The notes under the pieces are model-generated. The model was not told the DNA's origin. It ran no database searches and saw only the letters and a list, made by a program, of their open reading frames with translations. From Pirellula sp. (GTDB lineage: Bacteria; Planctomycetota; Planctomycetia; Pirellulales; Pirellulaceae), in the NCBI GenBank assembly GCA_021300015.1, contig JAJTFB010000087.1, forward strand, positions 1 through 37,182: a DNA stretch of 37,182 nucleotides, read 5' to 3'. The translations under genes and the position numbers were made by a program. Below are positions 23,811 to 32,356 of this stretch, piece by piece (position 1 is the stretch's first letter; every line of letters starts with the position of its first letter).

Positions 23811-24692
23811 ATGTTTCAAACGCTCTATCTGGGAAATCCATTCGGGACCAAACTCTATATCCATTGGTCGTTCTGGTTTTTGGCCATCTTCGTTTTCCTG
23901 AGCAATCTCTCCAATGGGTTCGGCCAAGCCGTCTCGGCTCTGGGCTTCATCTTCGCCGTCTTCGCTTGCGTCTTTCTCCACGAACTGGGGCATGCAATGG
24001 CCGCAAAATATTTCGGACGCAAAACACTCGACATCACCCTGCTCCCCATCGGCGGGATCGCCAGAATCCAAGGCGGGAAGCTCGACCCATGGCCCGATGG
24101 CTGGATCGCCATCGCAGGACCTGTGGTCAACTTCGCCATCGCCATGGTGCTCTGGTTTGGGATTTTCCTCGGTGCATTCCCCTCCCTGGAACTCAAGAAC
24201 CTCAGCAGCCTCTCCTGGGCACAACAACTCCTCATCGTCAACCTTGCCCTGGGCCTATTCAACCTGCTGCCCATGTTCCCTCTCGACGGAGGTCGTATCC
24301 TCCGCTGCTTGCTTTGCTATTTCACAAGCCGCGAAAAAGCGGTCGACCTCTCGGCCCAAGTCGGCCAATGGGGAGCCGGTCTTTGGATCCTCTTTTGCCT
24401 CTGGCACTGGGACTTCATCGGTGCAATTTTCGGCATCGTGCTTTTCGGAATCAACTCCTTGCAACGCCTGCAATCCAAACTGATCATCCTCCAAGAGTCC
24501 AGGCCTACCTGGACCTATCCAACCAACCCCAACGATCCCTTCGGATTCGACCGAGCAAACCGATCCGGTTTTCCAGGCCGCGCCGATACGGTCGATGCGG
24601 TCGATGTGCGTGTTGTCGATGCAGAATCGTCGAGTCCAACCGATCGTGACAACCCCGAGGATCCCCGCACCAGGTACCTCCCACGGCCATGA
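23811..24692 (+). CDS. M50 family membrane metalloprotease (site-2 protease-like)
   Basis: The start at 23811 (MFQTLYLGNPFGTKLYIHWS) gives 293 residues; a Met six codons earlier is possible. Zinc motif HELGH lies at residues 57-61 within a hydrophobic helix (FIFAVFACVFLHELGHAMAA). The second M50 motif is NLLPMFPLDGGRIL (N-x-x-P-x-x-PLDGG), supplying the third ligand. Several membrane spans surround them (WFLAIFVFLSNL, WIAIAGPVVNFAIAMVLWFG, GLWILFCLWHW, FGIVLFGINSL). Members cleave transmembrane substrates in regulated proteolysis. The C-terminal ~45 residues are a polar, Asp/Arg-rich tail. Its stop overlaps the apbE start as ATGA, indicating translational coupling. Confidence 0.93.
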   Translation: MFQTLYLGNPFGTKLYIHWSFWFLAIFVFLSNLSNGFGQAVSALGFIFAVFACVFLHELGHAMAAKYFGRKTLDITLLPIGGIARIQGGKLDPWPDGWIAIAGPVVNFAIAMVLWFGIFLGAFPSLELKNLSSLSWAQQLLIVNLALGLFNLLPMFPLDGGRILRCLLCYFTSREKAVDLSAQVGQWGAGLWILFCLWHWDFIGAIFGIVLFGINSLQRLQSKLIILQESRPTWTYPTNPNDPFGFDRANRSGFPGRADTVDAVDVRVVDAESSSPTDRDNPEDPRTRYLPRP

Positions 24693-25696
24693 TCGATCCA
24701 CCGAGTGGACTGACGAACTCCCCCGATGCCTTCTCCATAACCATCCAAGCGATGGGGTCGACCATCGATGTGCGCTGGGTCGGAATCGACTATAGCGAAC
24801 TTTCGCAAGCAGACAAAATCGGCAAAGCGATCGAAACCCAAATCGATCATTGGGTCGAAGTCATGAGCGACTATCAACAAGATAGCCAAGTCAATCGCTT
24901 CTGTCGCCAAGCCGACGACGGCCAATGGCACGCTCCAAGCACAGACCTATGGCGAGTCCTCGAATGCTGCGACCAGTGGAACCTTTGGAGCCTCGGTGCC
25001 TTTGACGCCTCACTCGGTGCTCTGACCCGACTCCGCAGAAGCAAAAACCAACCCACCGAAGTGCAGTGGCAACAAGCCCGCATAGCGTGCGGCTGGGAAA
25101 ACATCGAATGGGACCGCCAAAGTCACCAAATACGATTCAAACGACCTGGAATCCGCTTCGATTTCGGCGCCATCGGAAAAGGATTTGCCATCGATCAGAC
25201 CGCCCTCGAACTCAAAGAACTCGGAATCCAAAGCTACTGCGTCAATGCCTCCGGAAACATGGCGCTCGGGGCCAGCCCTAGCCCCAGGGCCTCAGGATGG
25301 CCCGTAGCGATCGGATCGGTCGATTCGCCCGAGCGAAACTTGCGATCGTTGCGATTGGTCCATTGCGGAATCGCCACCAGCGGTGACCTCCACCAAAAAT
25401 GGCGAGACAGACCGCAACCCAACACCCCTGACGCGTCGGCGAAAAGCAGCCATATCCTCGATCCGCAAAAACAACTAGGTGTCGTCGGCTCCCAAATGGC
25501 CACCGTCATCACCGATAACGCAACCAACGCCGATGCATTCGCCACGGCATGCTGCGTTCACTCGGCTCGCGGATCCCTAAACAACTGGCTCTCTGGACTC
25601 GAAAAGAGCCAAACGAACTGCCCCCGCGACTTTGAAATCTGGGTCCAAAGCGTCAAAGAGCCAGGCCAACCCCCGACACTGATCCACTGGCCCTGA
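24689..25696 (+). CDS. apbE: FAD:protein FMN transferase (ApbE family)
   Basis: A 335-residue ApbE-type flavin transferase, which attaches FMN to Ser/Thr of flavoproteins such as NqrB/NqrC or RnfG/RnfD. Motifs are the entry AMGSTIDVRW, VMSDYQQDSQVNRF, the signature FDFGAIGKGFAIDQTALEL, the NASGN segment, KSSHILDPQ, and the metal-binding DNATNADAFATAC. A signal peptide is not obvious, although planctomycete members are often short at the N-terminus. The gene starts inside the stop of the M50 gene (ATGA), so both are made from one transcript. The last codons (LIHWP) start a 14-bp tandem array that runs on beyond the stop. Confidence 0.93.
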   Translation: MIDPPSGLTNSPDAFSITIQAMGSTIDVRWVGIDYSELSQADKIGKAIETQIDHWVEVMSDYQQDSQVNRFCRQADDGQWHAPSTDLWRVLECCDQWNLWSLGAFDASLGALTRLRRSKNQPTEVQWQQARIACGWENIEWDRQSHQIRFKRPGIRFDFGAIGKGFAIDQTALELKELGIQSYCVNASGNMALGASPSPRASGWPVAIGSVDSPERNLRSLRLVHCGIATSGDLHQKWRDRPQPNTPDASAKSSHILDPQKQLGVVGSQMATVITDNATNADAFATACCVHSARGSLNNWLSGLEKSQTNCPRDFEIWVQSVKEPGQPPTLIHWP

Positions 25697-25743
25697 TCCA
25701 CTGGCCCTGATCGATTGGCCCTGATCGATTGGCCCTGATCGTT
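25681..25743. repeat. 14-bp tandem repeat spanning the apbE stop codon
   Basis: Units at 25681, 25695, 25709 and 25723 of gatccactggccct or gatcgattggccct, plus a partial unit from 25737. Two sequence variants occur as adjacent pairs. The apbE stop (25694-25696) falls at the first unit border. Confidence 0.93.
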
Positions 25744-25796
25744 AAGCTATTATTCGGCCCGCACAAATCTCATAGCAACCCACAGCGAGCAACCTC

Positions 25797-27404
25797 TCAG
25801 CGAGCCGGCGGCCGTTGGTAAGCGTCCGGGTGGGCCGAAAGCCGGTTGCCAACTCGGTACTGGGCCAGCGAGGTCGAACAGTCCCAACGCTCCTGCCAGA
25901 CCCCAAGCTTCCTATCCAAATCGAGCAGACTCTCGATCGTCTCAGCAGACTTCTGTTCCCAAAGACGAACCGAAGCTTCCTGCTTGCTCGCTACCATCGA
26001 TCCCAACGCGCGATCCCATCGGTCCTGGACCTCTCGAAGCCAACGCTGCTTGTTGGCCTTGAATTCACTCTCGATCTCAAAGAGCACCCGAGGCTCGATC
26101 GCGACCGATTCGAATGCCACGGGTACCGTCCGCCCCCGAACATCGCTCGGACTCCCAGCAGGTTCTCGAATGGTGAACGTCAATGGACTGAGCCCTCGAG
26201 ACGTGTCCTTACGAGCCTGCTGCTCGATCGCCCATGGTGCGGTGATACTCACCGAACGATCATCAACGCTCTGCTCAATCTGAATCCGGATACGGCTCGG
26301 ATTGGCCTGGAAGGCTTGTTGCCCCCTCGAGATATACCAATAACAGGTCATCTGAAGCAGGCTCGGTTTCTGCTCAGCAAAGACCTCCAAAGCCCCCTGG
26401 CCGTCGGGAAGCTCAAAGTTCCAGACCGATGTCGTCGGAAGATGCGAGGGACTATCCCAAGCCCATTGGCAACTTTGGCATTCGAAGGGAACCTGCAAAT
26501 TGCCCCTCTTCGAATCACTCAACAAGCCGCTGAGCGTCGCCTTGCGAACAACGGTCGTACGTCTCGAACGCTCATGGGCCTGCGCCATCCCACGCGGATT
26601 CATCGCTGCAGCGACTATATCGCAGTATGCAAGCACCGTCGGAGTTATCCGCTGCGAATAAGCCTTGGCAAATTGCTCGATCTGATGCTCCGAATCCGGA
26701 ACCATCCCGAGCGATCGCGAGCGAAATTTCTCACCGACCGATTCGGCGACCATGGACCATTTCCTCGCAAGCTCCCTGCCGCTGGTCCTCGATTGAATCC
26801 GAAGCTCCGCCAAACGCTGCTGGATCCCATGGTACTGCTGAGCCATCAACGACGCTTGCTTGCGATCGTGAAGATCCTTGGGACTCGATTCGATCGTTCG
26901 ATCCAAATCCGCTGAAAGCTGCTCGTAGCGACTGTGCAACTCCTGCGATGCCAAAAGAACTCGCCCAGCCTCCCGGTCGATACCCCCGACCGCGTCGCTC
27001 AACCAAGCTTCAGCCCAACTCTCGACGTCAGGTACCGTCCCGTACTCATCAGGAAACGAAGGCAAAGATAACGTCGTCGATCGTGGCAGTTCCGCCGGGA
27101 TCCGGACCCCGTGAAGCTCAAGCTCGTCGACGACCAAGTCCCCCTTCCAAAGCGTACTAGCCCAAAGCGTACCGGCATCGAACAACGCATGGCCATCGCC
27201 GACCTCGATCGATCTGCCATCGCGAAGCTCAATCGACCCCTCGGTCCAACGCACCGAATCCAAAGAAGCTTCGAGCGTCTCGGACTCCACACGCGCCGAA
27301 AATCTCGACGATAAAAACGAAACAACGATCGAGCGACGAACGGAATAAAGCCCCAACAGAGCCAGCAGGAAACCGATCCCGATCACCCATCGACGCCATT
27401 TCAT
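25797..27404 (-). CDS. Membrane-anchored AsmA-like protein of unknown function
   Basis: The start at 27404 (MKWRRWVIGIGFLLALLGLY) gives 535 residues with one N-terminal membrane anchor (residues ~6-22) and a large outer domain. The first part resembles AsmA/TIGR03545-type envelope proteins: TLEASLDSVRWTEGSIEL, VGDGHALFDAGTLWASTLWK then GDLVVDELELHGVRIP. A long helical, Glu/Gln/Arg-rich stretch follows (residues ~130-300, probable coiled coil), then a beta-rich segment and a final helical part (KANKQRWLREVQDRWDRALG). No enzyme motif is seen. A transport or envelope-organisation role is plausible but unproven. It diverges from the sulfatase gene. Confidence 0.75.
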   Translation of the reverse strand: MKWRRWVIGIGFLLALLGLYSVRRSIVVSFLSSRFSARVESETLEASLDSVRWTEGSIELRDGRSIEVGDGHALFDAGTLWASTLWKGDLVVDELELHGVRIPAELPRSTTLSLPSFPDEYGTVPDVESWAEAWLSDAVGGIDREAGRVLLASQELHSRYEQLSADLDRTIESSPKDLHDRKQASLMAQQYHGIQQRLAELRIQSRTSGRELARKWSMVAESVGEKFRSRSLGMVPDSEHQIEQFAKAYSQRITPTVLAYCDIVAAAMNPRGMAQAHERSRRTTVVRKATLSGLLSDSKRGNLQVPFECQSCQWAWDSPSHLPTTSVWNFELPDGQGALEVFAEQKPSLLQMTCYWYISRGQQAFQANPSRIRIQIEQSVDDRSVSITAPWAIEQQARKDTSRGLSPLTFTIREPAGSPSDVRGRTVPVAFESVAIEPRVLFEIESEFKANKQRWLREVQDRWDRALGSMVASKQEASVRLWEQKSAETIESLLDLDRKLGVWQERWDCSTSLAQYRVGNRLSAHPDAYQRPPAR

Positions 27405-27406
27405 CT

Positions 27407-27625
27407 TCAAGGTTCCTGTGGATCCGATGGACTCTTGGAATCCTCCGAACAAACCCCACCTCGCGATACCCAACTGGCTGTCAAATGCTGCAGCAAGTAC
27501 CGCAACGACTCGGTGCCGCGATGGATAGGCATCGTCTTAGGCACCGATTCAGGGGCTCTGTCCGAACTGGTCAATGGATCCGCATCGATCACCGATCCAA
27601 CCGTGTTTTGCATCTCAGTCAGCAT
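27407..27625 (-). CDS. Possible small hypothetical protein ahead of the AsmA-like gene
   Basis: A 72-residue frame (MLTEMQNTVGSVIDADPLTS...) ends 2 bp before the start codon of the AsmA-like gene, an operon-like spacing. The sequence has no signal peptide, membrane span or motif that I recognise and is rich in Ser, Pro and Asp. It may be chance. The remaining divergent gap up to 27868 holds no other supportable gene and must contain the promoters of this side and of the sulfatase. Confidence 0.25.
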   Translation of the reverse strand: MLTEMQNTVGSVIDADPLTSSDRAPESVPKTMPIHRGTESLRYLLQHLTASWVSRGGVCSEDSKSPSDPQEP

Positions 27626-27868
27626 AAAACTCCAGGCAAGTTTGAGTTGGGACAGAGAATCGTTCCTGTAGAATCGGATCCACTTAAGCTCGAATTGAAC
27701 TCAAATCCCAATGCGGTAGAAATTTCCCGAATAGCACAAGCTTCTGGGCTTTTGCTATCATTGAAGATCGTCGCCCCTACCGATGGACACCCAGCCCCCC
27801 CCGCGAGCAACTCCTGAGCCCCGCAGAGGATCGGATTGCTGCTCTCCACTTTCGATGGAATCGAACCC

Positions 27869-29797
27869 ATGAATCGACCTGGAATCATCCCCAAACTTTG
27901 GATGCTTGCAATCGCCACAATCCTGGCTTGTACCGCCGGGACGGAAAATGCCTCGGCTCAAGACCGCCCACCGAACGTCGTACTGATCTTGGCCGATGAC
28001 CTCGGCGTGTTCGACTTGGGTTGCTACGGCCGAACCGATCACAAAACTCCCAACCTGGATCGACTCGCCTCCGAAGGGATCAAGCACACAAGCGCCTATT
28101 GCGGCCTGCCGATCTGCTCGGCCTCTCGCGCTTCGCTCCTGACGAGCAAGTACCCTGCTCGCTTGCACTTGACAAGCTATCTGCCCGGTCGAGCCGATGC
28201 TCCAAGCCAACGTTTGCTCCAACCGCAGATCGAGCCGGCATTGATCCCAAGCGCTTCGACCCTGGCCGAAGCCCTCAAGCAATCCGGTTATGCGACCGGC
28301 ATCTTTGGCAAATGGCATCTAGGAGGAGGTGACTCAGCAGCCACTGCCCAAGGTTTCGATGTGAGTATCGAACCCAACGGCAACGGAGACCCTTTGACGA
28401 CCGGCGGTAAAAACGAAAACCTCATCACCGACAAAGCCATCGAATTCATTCAAGCCAACCGCGACAAACCCTTCTTCTGCTACGTGCCTCACCACTCGCC
28501 TCACATCATGCTCAATGAGCAACCGAGCAAAATCGAGCGGAACGCTCAAGCTTGGAATCCTCTCTATGCGGCCGTCATCGAGTCCTTGGACGATTCGATC
28601 GGCAAATTGCTCACAGCGATCGAACAGTCGGGCCAAGCCTCCAACACCATCGTGATTTTTTCAAGCGACAACGGCGGATTGCATGTCCCCGAAGGACACC
28701 CAACTCCAGCGACCTACAACGGTCCGCATCGCGCCGGCAAAGGCTACCTCTACGAAGGCGGATTGCGCATCCCTTTGCTCGTCCGATGGCCCGGTAAGAT
28801 CGCCCAAGGACGAACGATCGACGCGCCCGTCTCGTTGCTCGATATCCTACCTACGATCCTCGATGCGGCTCGAATCGAAACCGGCAAAAGCGTCGGACCC
28901 GTCGATGGCCAATCCCAATTCGCTGCTTGGACCCAAAACAAAACACCCGCCGAAGACCGTGTCTTTTACTGGCATCTGCCTCATTACACCAACCAAGGAA
29001 GCAAACCCTCGGGAGCCGTTCGACGCGGGAACTGGAAATGGGTCGAAGACTACGAAATGCAGACAGGCGAACTGTTCGACCTCAGCTCCGATCCCTCGGA
29101 ACGAAACAACTTGGCCAAAACCCAAACGGAGATCGCTCTGCAGATGCACCAGCTTCTCGTCGGCTGGAAATCGAGCATCGCAGCCCAAGAGTGCATGCCG
29201 AACCCTCGCATCGAGCCGGAACTCCATGCCGAACTGTACATCGAACAAAACGCATCGCTGATCGATGGCCGCAATCAATCCGCACAAGAGATCGCTCAGA
29301 AATGGGCCCCTTGGAGATCGGGCATGAACAAAGCCATCGATAAACAACCGACAAAACTCAAAAAGACCTCCGCAGGAATTTCCCTTCTGGCCCGCGATTC
29401 GCTACCGCACGGAAAACGGATCCGCTTCGAACCCGAAACCTATAAAAACGTCGTAGGCTATTGGACTGAGGTCGATGACTGGGTCGAATGGTCGATGCAA
29501 ATCCCCAAAGAGGGCACCTATCGCGTCGAGCTCCACTGCGGTTGCGGCTCAGGAAATGGGGGGTCGATGGTCGACGTCCAAATCGATTCTCCCAAAGCCG
29601 ACTCTGCCGAAACTCTCACCCAAACGCTCGAATGGAAAGTTCGCGATACAGGACACTTCCAAAACATCGTCATCGAGCCACTCGGTGTGCTCAAGTTGCA
29701 AGCGGGGGCAGGAAAACTAAGGGTCAAACCCAAAACCAAAGCCGCCGCGGCCGTCGCTGATATCCGTGAGATCCGCCTGATCCCTGTCAACGAATAA
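27869..29797 (+). CDS. Exported sulfatase with C-terminal carbohydrate-binding-like domain
   Basis: The start at 27869 (MNRPGIIPKLWMLAIATILA) gives a good signal peptide (cleavage near NASAQD). The type I sulfatase fold starts with RPPNVVLILADDLGVFDLGC, where D43 and D44 bind calcium. The formylglycine motif is CSASRASLLTSKYPAR with Cys83 and Arg87, a C-x-A-x-R variant of the usual C-x-P-x-R. GIFGKWHLGG and FFCYVPHHSPH plus IVIFSSDNGG supply further active-site residues. After residue ~510 a beta-rich domain follows (GYWTEVDDWVEWSMQIPKEG, TYRVELHCGCGSGNGG), like CBM-type modules seen in planctomycete sulfatases. It should desulfate a polysaccharide outside the cytoplasm. It is 642 residues and intact. 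Confidence 0.93.
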   Translation: MNRPGIIPKLWMLAIATILACTAGTENASAQDRPPNVVLILADDLGVFDLGCYGRTDHKTPNLDRLASEGIKHTSAYCGLPICSASRASLLTSKYPARLHLTSYLPGRADAPSQRLLQPQIEPALIPSASTLAEALKQSGYATGIFGKWHLGGGDSAATAQGFDVSIEPNGNGDPLTTGGKNENLITDKAIEFIQANRDKPFFCYVPHHSPHIMLNEQPSKIERNAQAWNPLYAAVIESLDDSIGKLLTAIEQSGQASNTIVIFSSDNGGLHVPEGHPTPATYNGPHRAGKGYLYEGGLRIPLLVRWPGKIAQGRTIDAPVSLLDILPTILDAARIETGKSVGPVDGQSQFAAWTQNKTPAEDRVFYWHLPHYTNQGSKPSGAVRRGNWKWVEDYEMQTGELFDLSSDPSERNNLAKTQTEIALQMHQLLVGWKSSIAAQECMPNPRIEPELHAELYIEQNASLIDGRNQSAQEIAQKWAPWRSGMNKAIDKQPTKLKKTSAGISLLARDSLPHGKRIRFEPETYKNVVGYWTEVDDWVEWSMQIPKEGTYRVELHCGCGSGNGGSMVDVQIDSPKADSAETLTQTLEWKVRDTGHFQNIVIEPLGVLKLQAGAGKLRVKPKTKAAAAVADIREIRLIPVNE

Positions 29798-29841
29798 AAC
29801 GACCACCATTCCCCGTTGAGACCCGAGAGCCCCCTCGCACT

Positions 29842-31632
29842 ATGACGCAAACCAACCCATCGATCCGTTCCCAGGCACCCATGGGACGTCGCGAATGGAT
29901 CATCAGCAGCCTTCTGACCAGCGGGTTGGTCGCCTCGATGTCTCAAGCCCAAGCCCTCGCTGTCTGCCTGCCAATCGATCAGGAAACCCAAGACCCGCCG
30001 CTTGGCAAGAACCTAGCACCCAGGAATCAACTCGCCGAGATCACCTCGGAGATGGTTCGCCAAGCCTCCTGGCAATCGCGAGTTGAATTGACCGACGCGC
30101 ACTGCGAGGAAATCGCCAAGCGACTCAGCGCAAAAGCCAAGTCGATCCAAGCCCTTCGCACCGCGTCGATCGAAGAAAACACCCCGATGGCGAGCGTCTT
30201 TCTGCCAGCGGCCTTCGTCGAACCTGCCACTCGCTTTGGACACCTGCAAATCGCAAATCCAGCCCCTGGGCAATCCACGGGCGACCCAAACACCCGACGA
30301 CTCTCTGAGCTTGAGCTGCCCAAATTCGATCCAGACACACTCGAGCAGGTAGCGTTTTGGACCGTCGAACAGTTAGCCGCAGGTCTGAGGCGCAAGCTCT
30401 TTACCAGCGAGCAACTCACGGCGATGTACACCGAGCGGCTCAAGAAATACGATCCGCAGTTGCTGTGCGTGGTTTCCTACAACCAGCATGCCATCGAGAG
30501 TGCGAGGCGGGCCGACGAACTGCTTGCCTCGGGCAAGGATCTAGGCATTTTGCATGGAATACCTTGGGGGGCAAAAGATATCATCTCCATCCCTGGAATG
30601 CCCACGACTTGGGGGGCAGTCGATTACAAGAACCGACTGCGCGAAACGATGGCGACAGTCGCAGAAAAAATCGAATCGGCCGGTGCGGTCCTACTGGCAA
30701 AACTCACCGTCGGCACCTTGGCTTGGGGCGATCAATGGTTCGGTGGAATGACCCGCAACCCTTGGGATATCGAACAAGGAAGCTCAGGCTCCTCCGCCGG
30801 GAGCGCATGCGCGGTGGTCGCAGGACTATGCGGATTTGCGATCGGCTCAGAAACCCTCGGCAGCATCGTCTCGCCGACGCGCGTGTGTAGCACTTGCGGG
30901 CTGCGGCCAAGTTTCGGCCGAGTCAGCCGATACGGATGCATGACGCTCGGCTGGACGATGGACAAGATTGGACCTATCGGGCGAACACCTCGCGATTGCG
31001 GCTTGGTCTTTGCGAAGTTGCTCGGAAGCGATGGCAAAGACCCATCGGTTTTCGATGCACCGTTCGAATGGCCAATTCCAGATTGGTCGATCAAGAAACT
31101 TCGATTTGGAGTATCGAGTCGGCCCAGAGGATCCGAGAGAACCATCGCAAGAATGCTCACCGATGAAGGTGCCGAGGTCATCGAATTGGACTTTGAGCCC
31201 GATCCACGGATCCAAGCCATGACCGATGCGATCAGTGTCGAAGCGGCAGCGATGCACAGCGAACTTTTCGAGAGCATCCAAGAAGATGACCAAGTAGGCA
31301 AATGGGCACCGACGTTTCGCGAGGCCCAATTCTGCTCGGCGATCGACTATGTGCAAGCCATGCGAGCTCGGGTCGCATTGATCCAGAAGACCGAACAGGT
31401 GCTCCGCCAGGTCGATGTCTATCTCGGAGATGGAGACCTGGCCCGCATGAACCTTACGGGGCACCCATCGATGGTCGTCTCGTTTGGCGAGGATGTGACG
31501 AACAAAAAACCCAAGACCTTGGTCCTGACGGGTCGATTCTTTCACGAACCCCAGTTGCTCATGCTCGCCGATTGGATCCAACGCAAGTTGCCGCCGACTC
31601 CTAGCCAGCCTGAATTGACCCGAATACTGTAA
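29842..31632 (+). CDS. Exported amidase-signature family protein
   Basis: A 596-residue amidase-signature enzyme. The N-terminus MGRREWIISSLLTSGLVASM is Tat-like. A planctomycete-specific N-terminal region (~160 residues) precedes the domain. The Ser-cisSer-Lys triad is visible: Lys245 in GIPWGAKDII, GSSGSSAGSACAVVAG at 313-328, and the nucleophile Ser341 in GSETLGSIVSPTRVCSTCGL. Downstream segments VSRYGCMTLGWTMDKIGPI and NLTGHPSMVV are typical. Relatives of GatA-like amidases hydrolyse amides; the export signal argues against a role in tRNA charging. It starts 44 bp after the sulfatase stop and is probably co-transcribed. The substrate is unknown. Confidence 0.92.
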   Translation: MTQTNPSIRSQAPMGRREWIISSLLTSGLVASMSQAQALAVCLPIDQETQDPPLGKNLAPRNQLAEITSEMVRQASWQSRVELTDAHCEEIAKRLSAKAKSIQALRTASIEENTPMASVFLPAAFVEPATRFGHLQIANPAPGQSTGDPNTRRLSELELPKFDPDTLEQVAFWTVEQLAAGLRRKLFTSEQLTAMYTERLKKYDPQLLCVVSYNQHAIESARRADELLASGKDLGILHGIPWGAKDIISIPGMPTTWGAVDYKNRLRETMATVAEKIESAGAVLLAKLTVGTLAWGDQWFGGMTRNPWDIEQGSSGSSAGSACAVVAGLCGFAIGSETLGSIVSPTRVCSTCGLRPSFGRVSRYGCMTLGWTMDKIGPIGRTPRDCGLVFAKLLGSDGKDPSVFDAPFEWPIPDWSIKKLRFGVSSRPRGSERTIARMLTDEGAEVIELDFEPDPRIQAMTDAISVEAAAMHSELFESIQEDDQVGKWAPTFREAQFCSAIDYVQAMRARVALIQKTEQVLRQVDVYLGDGDLARMNLTGHPSMVVSFGEDVTNKKPKTLVLTGRFFHEPQLLMLADWIQRKLPPTPSQPELTRIL

Positions 31633-32356
31633 ACGGCTTTTTTTCGCAGATTGCAAGCTTGCACTGATTCCAATCGCCCTCTTGGTTTTACGATTGTGCG
31701 ATTGAGCTGGCAACTCATGTTTTGCCTCTTTGTGTCCTCTGTGTCTCTGTGTTTCTTCCCTGTCCTCGATAGCAATTGCGTTGGACGCCCGATCTAGTTT
31801 AACCGTCAGTCGCAGGCGTACTGGATTTATTGCAGGCGGCGTAGCTTAAGGTGGGGTTGGGGGATTTGGACGTCATTGACGTTATTGACATGGTTGACGT
31901 CATTGACAGCGGACATTACTGACGGGTGACATTACTGACGGGTGGACAACAGGCTCCACCCAGCGCGATCGATGCGCCTGCGAACCAGAAAGGCGCAAAT
32001 CGGAAGTCCAAGAAGCAACCCGCCAGCAAACCCTGATCGCGACTGCAATCCAACGAACTTTACTTCCATTTCCTCTCCTGGCTGTTCCCCTTGGCGCCCT
32101 TCGCGCCTTTGCGGTGAGACTCCAGTGTGGGCCTTTGCGGTGAGACTCCAGTTTGCGCCCTTGCAAGATGAGGATTTGCTGTCATTTCGCCGCCGATTCC
32201 TGAACCGAATTTTTTGGTCGTTGAAGAAAAAAGACGATTCGCCGAACGTTTCCTGCCGGTCGTGCCGATAAAGCCGAGGGTAATAGGTATTCCTGCCATT
32301 CCAATTGATGGGATGGTGACGGACAAACCGGTGGCAAACGCACTGGAGTGAATTCG
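31633..32356. repeat. 724-bp non-coding stretch packed with short repeats
   Basis: No gene is supported. Repeats seen are: a phrase element (agaggacacaaagaggc, reverse strand, 31722-31757); 9-bp units of the type gacgtcatt four times (31869-31904); gacattactgacgggt twice (31912-31927 and 31928-31943); and gcctttgcggtgagactcca twice with period 26 (32105 and 32131), related to the elements at 22431-22545. The promoter of the downstream barrel gene must lie within ~100 bp of 32357, where GGAG (about 32345) is a plausible ribosome site. Confidence 0.75.

Noticed and set aside
22784-24649. A single 621-residue protein joining the NHL lipoprotein with a Pro/Arg-rich tail
   Set aside because: After ~23623 the frame is a shadow of the M50 peptidase gene; the true NHL end and the M50 protein lie in another frame.
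25681-25743. CRISPR array
   Set aside because: Units are 14 bp and directly contiguous without spacers; no cas genes are present in the window.
25815-26915. 366-residue plus-strand frame opposite the AsmA-like gene
   Set aside because: No signal peptide or domain; the minus-strand protein has a clear membrane anchor and coherent composition.
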